A stretch of DNA of 64,000 nucleotides from Apostichopus japonicus (lineage: Eukaryota > Echinodermata > Holothuroidea > Aspidochirotida > Stichopodidae): NCBI RefSeq assembly GCF_037975245.1, contig NC_092578.1, positions 11,514,321 through 11,578,320 of the forward strand, given 5' to 3'. The notes beneath the pieces are model-generated. The model was not told the DNA's origin. It ran no database searches and worked only from the letters and a program-made list of their open reading frames with translations. Both the position numbers and the translations under genes were made by a program. Below, in pieces: positions 51,501 through 63,100 of this stretch (the stretch's first letter is position 1; every line of letters starts with the position of its first letter).

Positions 51501-54500
51501 TGGTGACCATCAATGACCTGTGACCAGCACCGAAAGCGAAGGGTAAGTGGCACTTGAATGGGTACTCCGGCCCACCGATCTTAAGTCGGTCCGACAATAC
51601 CCACTTGAGATATCTCGTTGACAAGATTTTGACCATTTGACCCCTGGTGACCCCTGGTGACCCCAAATAACCTTTCACCTGCACCGAAAACAAAGGGTAA
51701 GTGGCACTTGAATGGGTACTCCGGCCAACCGATCTTAATTCGGTCCGACATAACCCACTTGAGATATCTCGTTGACAAGATTTTGACCATTTGACCCCTG
51801 GTGACCCCAAATGACCTTTGACCTGCACCGAAAACAAAGGGTAAGTGGCACTTGAATGGGTACTTCGGCCCACCGATCTTGTGTCGGTCCGACATTACCC
51901 ACTTGAGATATCTCGTTGACAAGATTTTGACCATTTGACCCCTGGTGACCCCAAATGACCTTTGACCTGCACCGAAAACAAAGGGTAAGTGGCACTTGAA
52001 TGGGTACTCCGGCCCACCGATCTTAAGTCGGTCCGACATTACCCACTTGAGATATCTCGTTGACAAGATTTTGACCATTTGACCCCTGGTGACCCCAAAT
52101 GACCTTTGACCAGCACCGAAAACAAAGGGTAAGTGGCACTTGAATGGGTACTCCGGCCAACCGATGTTAAGTCGGTCCGACATAACCCACTTGAGATATC
52201 TCGTTGACAAGATTTTGACCATTTGACCCCTGGTGACCCCAAATGACCTTTGACCAGCACTGAATACAAAGGGTAAGTGGCACTTGAATGGGTACTACGG
52301 CCAACCGATCTTAAGTCGGTCCGACAATACCCACTTGAGATATCTCGTTGACAAGATTTTGACCATTTCACCACTGGTGACCCCCGGTGACCCCAAATGA
52401 CCTTTAACCTGCACTGAATACAAAGGGTAAGTGGCACTTGAATGGGTACTACGGCCAACCGATCTTAAGTCGGTCCGACAATACCCACTTGAGATATCTT
52501 GTTGACAAGATTTTGACCATTTCACCACTGGTGACCCCCGGTGACCCCAAATGACCTTTAACCTGCACCGAAAACAAAGGGTAAGTGGCACTTGAATGGG
52601 TACTCCGGCCAACCGATCTTAAGTCGGTCCGACATTACCCACTTGAGATATCTCGTTGACAAGATTTTGACCATTTGATCCCTGATGACCCCAAATGACC
52701 TTTGACCTGCACCGAAAACAAAGGGTAAGTGGCACTTGAATGGGTACTCCGGCCAACCGATCTTGTGTCGGTCCGACACAACCCACTTGAGATATCTCGT
52801 TGACAAGATTTTGATCATTTGACCCCTGGTGACCCCTAATGACCTTTGACCTGCACCGAAAACAAAGGGTAAGTGGCACTTGAATGGGTACTCCGGCCAA
52901 CCGATCTTATGTCGGTCCGACATTACCCACTTGAGATATCTCGTTGACAAGATTTTGACCATTTGACCCATGGTGACCCCTGGTGACCCCAAATGACCTT
53001 TGACCTGCATTGAAAACAAAGGGTAAGTGGCACTTGATTGGGTACTCCGGCCAACCGATCTTATGTCGGTCCGACACAACCCACTTGAGATATCTCGTTG
53101 ACAAGATTTTGATCATTTGACCCCTGGTGACCCCTAATGACCTTTGACCTGCACCGAAAACAAAGGGTAAGTGGCACTTGAATGGGTACTACGGCCAACC
53201 GATCTTAAGTCGGTCCGACACAACCCACTTGAGATATCTCGTTGACAAGATTTTGACCACTTGACCCCTGGTGACACCCTGGTGACCCCAAATGACCTTT
53301 GACCTGCACCGAAAACAAAGGGTAACTGGCACTTGAATGGGTACTCCGGCCAACCGATCTTAAGTCGGTCCGACATTACCCACTTGAGATATCTCGTTGA
53401 CAAGATTTTGACCATTTGACCCCTGGTGACCCCAAATGACCTTTGACCAGCACCGAAAACAAAGGGTAAGTGGCACTTGAATGGGTACTACGGCCAATCG
53501 ATGTTAAGTCGGTCCGACATAACCCACTTGAGATATCTCGTTGACAAGATTTTGACCATTTGACCCCTGGTGACCCCAAATGACCTTTGACCAGCACTGA
53601 ATACAAAGGGTAAGTGGCACTTGAATGGGTACTACGGCCAACCGATCTTAAGTCGGTCCGACAATACCCACTTGAGATATCTCGTTGACAAGATTTTGAC
53701 CATTTCACCACTGGTGACCCCCGGTGACCCCAAATGACCTTTAACCTGCACCGAAAACATAGGGTAAGTGGCACTTGAATGGGTACTCCGGCCAACCGAT
53801 CTTAAGTCGGTCCGACATTACCCACTTGAGATATCTCGTTGACAAGATTTTGACCATTTGACCCCTGATGACCCCAAATGACCTTTGACCTGCACCGAAA
53901 ACAAAGGGTAAGTGGCACTTGAATGGGTACTCCGGCCAACCGATCTTATGTCGGTCCGACATTACCCACTTGAGATATCTCGTTGACAAGATTTTGACCA
54001 TTTGACCCTTGCTGACCCCAAATGACCTTTGACCTGCACCGAAAACAAAGGGTAAGTGGCACTTGAATGGGTACTCCGGCAAACCGATCTTATGTCGGTC
54101 CGACATTACCCACTTGAGATATCTCGTTGACAAGATTTTGACCATTTGACCCCTGGTGACCCCCGGTGACTCCAAATGACCTTTGACCTGCACCGAAAAC
54201 AAAGGGTAAGTGGCACTTGAATGGGTACTCCGGCCAACCGATCTTATGTCGGTCCGACATAACCCACTTGAGATATCTCGTTGACAAGATTTTGACCATT
54301 TGACCCCTGGTGACCCCAAATGACCTTTGACCTGCACCGAAAACAAAGGGTAAGTGGCACTTGAATGGGTACTCCGGCCAACCGATCTTATGTCGGTCCG
54401 ACATAACCCACTTGAGATATCTCGTTGACAAGATTTTGACCATTTGACCCCTGGTGACCCTTGGTGACCTGTGACCTGCACCGAAAACAAAGGGTAAGTT

Positions 54501-57100
54501 GTACTTGAATGGGTACTCCGGCCAACCAATGTTAAGCCGGTCCGACAATACCCACTTGAGATATCTCGTTGACAAGATTTTGACCATTTGGCCCCTGGTG
54601 ACCCCAAATGACCTTTGACCAGCACCGAAAGCGAAGGGTAAGTGGCACTTGAATGGGTACTCCGGCCCACCGATCTTAAGTCGGTCCGACATTACCCACT
54701 TGAGATATCTCGTTGACAAGATTTTGACCATTTGACCCCTGGTGACCCCTGGTGACCCCAAATGACCTTTGACCTGCACTGAATACAAAGGGTAAGTGGC
54801 ACTTGAATGGGTACTCCGGCCCACCGATCTTAAGTCGGTCCGACATTACCCACTTGAGATATCTCGTTGACAAGATTTTGACCATTTGACCCCTGGTGAC
54901 CCCAAATGACCTTTGACCAGCACCGAAAACAAAGGGTAAGTGGCACTTGAATGGGTACTACGGCCAACCGATCTTAAGTCGGTCCGACATAACCCACTTG
55001 AGATATCGCGTTGACAAGATTTTGACCATTTGACCCCTGGTGACCCCAAATGACCTTTGACCAGCACTGAATACAAAGGGTAAGTGGCACTTGAATGGGT
55101 ACTACGGCCAACCGATCTTAAGTCGGTCCGACAATACCCACTTGAGATATCTTGTTGACAAGATTTTGACCATTTCACCACTGGTGACCCCCGGTGACCC
55201 CAAATGACCTTTAACCTGCACCGAAAACAAAGGGTAAGTGGCACTTGAATGGGTACTCCGGCCAACCAATCTTAAGTCGGTCCGACATTACCCACTTGAG
55301 ATAACTCGTTGACAAGATTTTGATCATTTGACCCCTGGTGACCCCAAATGACCTTTGACCTGCATCGAAAACAAAGGGTAAGTGGCACTTGATTGGGTAC
55401 TCCGGCCAACCGATCTTATGTCGGTCCGACACAACCCACTTGAGATATCTCGTTGACAAGATTTTGATCATTTGACCCCTGGTGACCCCAAATGACCTTT
55501 GACCTGCACCGAAAACAAAGGGTAAGTGGCACTTGAATGGGTACTACGGCCAACCGATCTTAAGTCGGTCCGACACAACCCACTTGAGATATCTCGTTGA
55601 CAAGATTTTGACCATTTGACCCCTGGTGACCCCTGGTGACCCCAAATGACCTTTGACCTGCACCGAAAACAAAGGGTAAGTGGCACTTGAATGGGTACTC
55701 CGGCCAACCGATGTTAAGTCGGTCCGACATTACCCACTTGAGATATCTCGTTGACAAGATTTTGACCATTTGACCCCTGGTGACCCCAAATGACCTTTGA
55801 CCAGCACCGAAAACAAAGGGTAAGTGGCACTTGAATGGGTACTACGGCCAACCGATGTTAAGTCGGTCCGACATAACCCACTTGAGATATCTCGTTGACA
55901 AGATTTTGGCCATTTGACCCCTGGTGACCCCAAATGACCTTTGACCAGCACTGAATACAAAGGGTAAGTGGCACTTGAATGGGTACTACGGCCAACCGAT
56001 CTTAAGTCGGTCCGACAATACCCACTTGAGATATCTCGTTGACAAGATTTTGACCATTTCACCACTGGTGACCCCCGGTGACCCCTAATGACCTTTAACC
56101 TGCACCGAAAACAAAGGGTAAGTGGCACTTGAATGGGTACTCCGGCCAACCGATCTTAAGTCGGTCCGACATTACCCACTTGAGATATCTCGTTGACAAG
56201 ATTTTGACCATTTGATCCCTGATGACCCCAAATGACCTTTGACCTGCACCGAAAACAAAGGGTAAGTGGCACTTGAATGGGTACTCCGGCCAACCGATCT
56301 TATGTCGGTCCGACATTACCCACTTGAGATATCTCGTTGACAAGATTTTGACCATTTGACCCATGGTGACCCATGGTGACCCCAAATGACCTTTGACCTG
56401 CATTGAAAACAAAGGGTAAGTGGCACTTGATTGGGTACTCCGGCCAACCGATCTTATGTCGGTCCGACATAACCCACTTGAGATATCTCGTTGACAAGAT
56501 TTTGATCATTTGACCCCTGGTGACCCCTAATGACCTTTGACCTGCACCGAAAACAAAGGGTAAGTGGCACTTGAATGTGTACTACGGCCAACCGATCTTA
56601 AGTCGGTCCGACACAACCCACTTGAGATATCTCGTTGACAAGATTTTGACCATTTGACCCCCGGTGACCCCAAATGACCTTTGACCTGCATTGAAAACAA
56701 AGGGTAAGTGGCACTTGATTGGGTACTCCGGCCAACCGATCTTATGTCGGTCCGACACAACCCACTTGAGATATCTCGTTGACAAGATTTTGATCATTTG
56801 ACCCCTGGTGACCCCTAATGACCTTTGACCTGCACCGAAAACAAAGGGTAAGTGGCACTTGAATGTGTACTACGGCCAACCGATCTTAAGTCGGTCCGAC
56901 ACAACCCACTTGAGATATCTCGTTGACAAGATTTTGACCACTTGACCCCTGGTGACCCCTGGTGACCCCAAATGACCTTTGACCTGCACCGAAAACAAAG
57001 GGTAACTGGCACTTGAATGGGTACTCCGGCCAACCGATCTTAAGTCGGTCCGACATTACCCACTTGAGATATCTCGTTGACAAGATTTTGACCATTTGAC
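38600..57100 (-). repeat. Distant satellite A duplication (16787-bp offset)
   Basis: The block of about 38600-40300 recurs at about 55390-57090. It shares the ATGGTGACCCATGGTG variant (39574/56361), the GAATGTGTACTACGG monomers (39786 and 40073; 56573 and 56860) and CATTGAAAACAAGG/CATTGAAAACAAAG monomers at the same spacing. The part around 44340-45590 matches 55250-56500 at a 10907-bp offset. The same segment has therefore been copied at least three times. Confidence 0.75.
40028..51757 (-). repeat. 2940-bp HOR and 5736-bp super-repeat of satellite A
   Basis: Landmarks repeat at 2940 bp (40028/42968, 40269/43209, 45764/48704, 46005/48945). 2940 bp is 20 monomers plus six 10-bp modules. Pairs of these units repeat at 5736 bp (40269/46005, 40634/46370, 42171/47907, 43209/48945). 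Marker variants include CACTGAATACAAAG, TTTCACCACTGGTG, GACCATCAATGACC and TCTTAATTCGG. Copies at the 5736-bp offset look nearly identical, with occasional changes such as GTCGATCCGAC at 48042. Confidence 0.85.
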
Positions 57101-60100
57101 CCCTGGTGACCCCAAATGACCTTTGACCAGCACCGAAAACAAAGGGTAAGTGGCACTTGAATGGGTACTACGGCCAACCGATGTTAAGTCGGTCCGACAT
57201 AACCCACTTGAGATATCTCGTTGACAAGATTTTGGCCATTTGACCCCTGGTGACCCCAAATGACCTTTGACCAGCACTGAATACAAAGGGTAAGTGGCAC
57301 TTGAATGGGTACTACGGCCAACCGATCTTAAGTCGGTCCGACAATACCCACTTGAGATATCTCGTTGACAAGATTTTGACCATTTCACCACTGGTGACCC
57401 CCGGTGACCCCTAATGACCTTTAACCTGCACCGAAAACAAAGGGTAAGTGGCACTTGAATGGGTACTCCGGCCAACCGATCTTAAGTCGGTCCGACATTA
57501 CCCACTTGAGATATCTCGTTGACAAGATTTTGACCATTTGATCCCTGATGACCCCAAATGACCTTTGACCTGCACCGAAAACAAAGGGTAAGTGGCACTT
57601 GAATGGGTACTCCGGCCAACCGATCTTATGTCGGTCCGACATTACCCACTTGAGATATCTCGTTGACAAGATTTTGACCATTTGACCCATGGTGACCCAT
57701 GGTGACCCCAAATGACCTTTGACCTGCATTGAAAACAAAGGGTAAGTGGCACTTGATTGGGTACTCCGGCCAACCGATCTTATGTCGGTCCGACATAACC
57801 CACTTGAGATATCTCGTTGACAAGATTTTGACCATTTGACCCCCGGTGACCCCAAATGACCTTTGACCTGCATTGAAAACAAAGGGTAAGTGGCACTTGA
57901 TTGGGTACTCCGGCCAACCGATCTTATGTCGGTCCGACACAACCCACTTGAGATATCTCGTTGACAAGATTTTGATCATTTGACCCCTGGTAACCCCTAA
58001 TGACCTTTGACCTGCACCGAAAACAAAGGGTAAGTGGCACTTGAATGTGTACTACGGCCAACCGATCTTAAGTCGGTCCGACACAACCCACTTGAGATAT
58101 CTCGTTGACAAGATTTTGACCACTTGACCCCTGGTGACCCCTGGTGACCCCAAATGACCTTTGACCTGCACCGAAAACAAAGGGTAACTGGCACTTGAAT
58201 GGGTACTCCGGCCAACCGATCTTAAGTCGGTCCGACATTACCCACTTGAGATATCTCGTTGACAAGATTTTGACCATTTGACCCCAGGTGACCCCAAATG
58301 ACCTTTGACCAGCACCGAAAACAAAGGGTAAGTGGCACTTGAATGGGTACTACGGCCAACCGATGTTAAGTCGGTCCGACATAACCCACTTGAGATATCT
58401 CGTTGACAAGATTTTGACCATTTGACCCCCGGTGACCCCAAATGACCTTTGACCAGCACTGAATACAAAGGGTAAGTGGCACTTGAATGGGTACTACGGC
58501 CAACCGATCTTAAGTCGGTCCGACAATACCCACTTGAGATATCTCGTTGACAAGATTTTGACCATTTCACCACTGGTGACCCCCGGTGACCCCAAATGAC
58601 CTTTAACCTGCACCGAAAACAAAGGGTAAGTGGCACTTGAATGGGTACTCCGGCCAACCGATCTTAAGTCGGTCCGACATTACCCACTTGAGATATCTCG
58701 TTGACAAGATTTTGACCATTTGACCCCTGATGACCCCAAATGACCTTTGACCTGCACCGAAAACAAAGGGTAAGTGGCACTTGAATGGGTACTCCGGCCA
58801 ACCGATCTTATGTCGGTCCGACATTACCCACTTGAGATATCTCGTTGACAAGATTTTGACCATTTGACCCCTGCTGACCCCAAATGACCTTTGACCTGCA
58901 CCGAAAACAAAGGGTAAGTGGCACTTGAATGGGTACTCCGGCAAACCGATCTTATGTCGGTCCGACATAACCCACTTGAGATATCTCGTTGACAAGATTT
59001 TGACCATTTGACCCCTGGTGACCCCCGGTGACTCCAAATGACCTTTGACCTGCACCGAAAACAAAGGGTAAGTGGCACTTGAATGGGTACTCCGGCCAAC
59101 CGATCTTATGTCGGTCCGACATAACCCACTTGAGATATCTCGTTGACAAGATTTTGACCATTTGACCCCTGGTGACCCCAAATGACCTTTGACCTGCACC
59201 GAAAACAAAGGGTAAGTGGCACTTGAATGGGTACTCCGGCCAACCGATCTTATGTCGGTCCGACATAACCCACTTGAGATATCTCGTTGACAAGATTTTG
59301 ACCATTTGACCCCTGGTGACCCTTGGTGACCTGTGACCTGCACCGAAAACAAAGGGTAAGTGGTACTTGAATGGGTACTCCGGCCAACCAATGTTAAGCC
59401 GGTCCGACAATACCCACTTGAGATATCTCGTTGACAAGATTTTGACCATTTGGCCCCTGGTGACCCCAAATGACCTTTGACCAGCACCGAAAGCGAAGGG
59501 TAAGTGGCACTTGAATGGGTACTCCGGCCCACCGATCTTAAGTCGGTCCGACATTACCCACTTGAGATATCTCGTTGACAAGATTTTGACCATTTGACCC
59601 CTGGTGACCATCAATGACCTGTGACCAGCACCGAAAGCGAAGGGTAAGTGGCACTTGAATGGGTACTCCGGCCCACCGATCTTAAGTCGGTCCGACATTA
59701 CCCACTTGAGATATCTCGTTGACAAGATTTTGACCATTTGACCCCTGGTGACCCCTGGTGACCCCAAATGACCTTTCACCTGCACCGAAAACAAAGGGTA
59801 AGTGGCACTTGAATGGGTACTCCGGCCAACCGATCTTAATTCGGTCCGACATAACCCACTTGAGATATCTCGTTGACAAGATTTTGACCATTTGACCCCT
59901 GGTGACCCCAAATGACCTTTGACCTGCACCGAAAACAAAGGGTAAGTGGCACTTGAATGGGTACTTCGGCCCACCGATCTTGTGTCGGTCCGACATTACC
60001 CACTTGAGATATCTCGTTGACAAGATTTTGACCATTTGACCCCTGGTGACCCCAAATGACCTTTGACCTGCACCGAAAACAAAGGGTAAGTGGCACTTGA

Positions 60101-63100
60101 ATGGGTACTCCGGCCCACCGATCTTAAGTCGGTCCGACATTACCCACTTGAGATATCTCGTTGACAAGATTTTGACCATTTGACCCCTGGTGACCCCAAA
60201 TGACCTTTGACCAGCACCGAAAACAAAGGGTAAGTGGCACTTGAATGGGTACTACGGCCAACCGATGTTAAGTCGGTCCGACATAACCCACTTGAGATAT
60301 CTCGTTGACAAGATTTTGACCATTTGACCCCTGGTGACCCCAAATGACCTTTGACCAGCACTGAATACAAAGGGTAAGTGGCACTTGAATGGGTACTACG
60401 GCCAACCGATCTTAAGTCGGTCCGACAATACCCACTTGAGATATCTCGTTGACAAGATTTTGACCATTTCACCACTGGTGACCCCCGGTGACCCCAAATG
60501 ACCTTTAACCTGCACCGAAAACAAAGGGTAAGTGGCACTTGAATGGGTACTCCGGCCAACCGATCTTAAGTCGGTCCGACATTACCCACTTGAGATATCT
60601 CGTTGACAAGATTTTGACCATTTGATCCCTGATGACCCCAAATGACCTTTGACCTGCACCGAAAACAAAGGGTAAGTGGCACTTGAATGGGTACTCCGGC
60701 CAACCGATCTTATGTCGGTCCGACATTACCCACTTGAGATATCTCGTTGACAAGATTTTGACCATTTGACCCATGGTGACCCCTGGTGACCCCAAATGAC
60801 CTTTGACCTGCATTGAAAACAAAGGGTAAGTGGCACTTGATTGGGTACTCCGGCCAACCGATCTTATGTCGGTCCGACACAACCCACTTGAGATATCTCG
60901 TTGACAAGATTTTGATCATTTGACCCCTGGTGACCCCTAATGACCTTTGACCTGCACCGAAAACAAAGGGTAAGTGGCACTTGAATGGGTACTACGGCCA
61001 ACCGATCTTAAGTCGGTCCGACACAACCCACTTGAGATATCTCGTTGACAAGATTTTGACCACTTGACCCCTGGTGACCCCTGGTGACCCCAAATGACCT
61101 TTGACCTGCACCGAAAACAAAGGGTAACTGGCACTTGAATGGGTACTCCGGCCAACCGATCTTAAGTCGGTCCGACATTACCCACTTGAGATATCTCGTT
61201 GACAAGATTTTGACCATTTGACCCCTGGTGACCCCAAATGACCTTTGACCAGCACCGAAAACAAAGGGTAAGTGGCACTTGAATGGGTACTACGGCCAAC
61301 CGATGTTAAGTCGGTCCGACATAACCCACTTGAGATATCTCGTTGACAAGATTTTGACCATTTGACCCCTGGTGACCCCAAATGACCTTTGACCAGCACT
61401 GAATACAAAGGGTAAGTGGCACTTGAATGGGTACTACGGCCAACCGATCTTAAGTCGGTCCGACAATACCCACTTGAGATATCTCGTTGACAAGATTTTG
61501 ACCATTTCACCACTGGTGACCCCCGGTGACCCCAAATGACCTTTAACCTGCACCGAAAACAAAGGGTAAGTGGCACTTGAATGGGTACTCCGGCCAACCG
61601 ATCTTAAGTCGGTCCGACATTACCCACTTGAGATATCTCGTTGACAAGATTTTGACCATTTGACCCCTGATGACCCCAAATGACCTTTGACCTGCACCGA
61701 AAACAAAGGGTAAGTGGCACTTGAATGGGTACTCCGGCCAACCGATCTTATGTCGGTCCGACATTACCCACTTGAGATATCTCGTTGACAAGATTTTGAC
61801 CATTTGACCCTTGCTGACCCCAAATGACCTTTGACCTGCACCGAAAACAAAGGGTAAGTGGCACTTGAATGGGTACTCCGGCAAACCGATCTTATGTCGG
61901 TCCGACATTACCCACTTGAGATATCTCGTTGACAAGATTTTGACCATTTGACCCCTGGTGACCCCCGGTGACTCCAAATGACCTTTGACCTGCACCGAAA
62001 ACAAAGGGTAAGTGGCACTTGAATGGGTACTCCGGCCAACCGATCTTATGTCGGTCCGACATAACCCACTTGAGATATCTCGTTGACAAGATTTTGACCA
62101 TTTGACCCCTGGTGACCCCAAATGACCTTTGACCTGCACCGAAAACAAAGGGTAAGTGGCACTTGAATGGGTACTCCGGCCAACCGATCTTATGTCGGTC
62201 CGACATAACCCACTTGAGATATCTCGTTGACAAGATTTTGACCATTTGACCCCTGGTGACCCTTGGTGACCTGTGACCTGCACCGAAAACAAAGGGTAAG
62301 TTGTACTTGAATGGGTACTCCGGCCAACCAATGTTAAGCCGGTCCGACAATACCCACTTGAGATATCTCGTTGACAAGATTTTGACCATTTGGCCCCTGG
62401 TGACCCCAAATGACCTTTGACCAGCACCGAAAGCGAAGGGTAAGTGGCACTTGAATGGGTACTCCGGCCCACCGATCTTAAGTCGGTCCGACATTACCCA
62501 CTTGAGATATCTCGTTGACAAGATTTTGACCATTTGACCCCTGGTGACCATCAATGACCTGTGACCAGCACCGAAAGCGAAGGGTAAGTGGCACTTGAAT
62601 GGGTACTCCGGCCCACCGATCTTAAGTCGGTCCGACATTACCCACTTGAGATATCTCGTTGACAAGATTTTGACCATTTGACCCCTGGTGACCCCTGGTG
62701 ACCCCAAATGACCTTTGACCTGCACTGAATACAAAGGGTAAGTGGCACTTGAATGGGTACTCCGGCCCACCGATCTTAAGTCGGTCCGACATTACCCACT
62801 TGAGATATCTCGTTGACAAGATTTTGACCATTTGACCCCTGGTGACCCCAAATGACCTTTGACCAGCACCGAAAACAAAGGGTAAGTGGCACTTGAATGG
62901 GTACTACGGCCAACCGATGTTAAGTCGGTCCGACATAACCCACTTGAGATATCTCGTTGACAAGATTTTGACCATTTGATCCCTGATGACCCCAAATGAC
63001 CTTTGACCTGCACCGAAAACAAAGGGTAAGTGGCACTTGAATGGGTACTCCGGCCAACCGATCTTATGTCGGTCCGACATTACCCACTTGAGATATCTCG

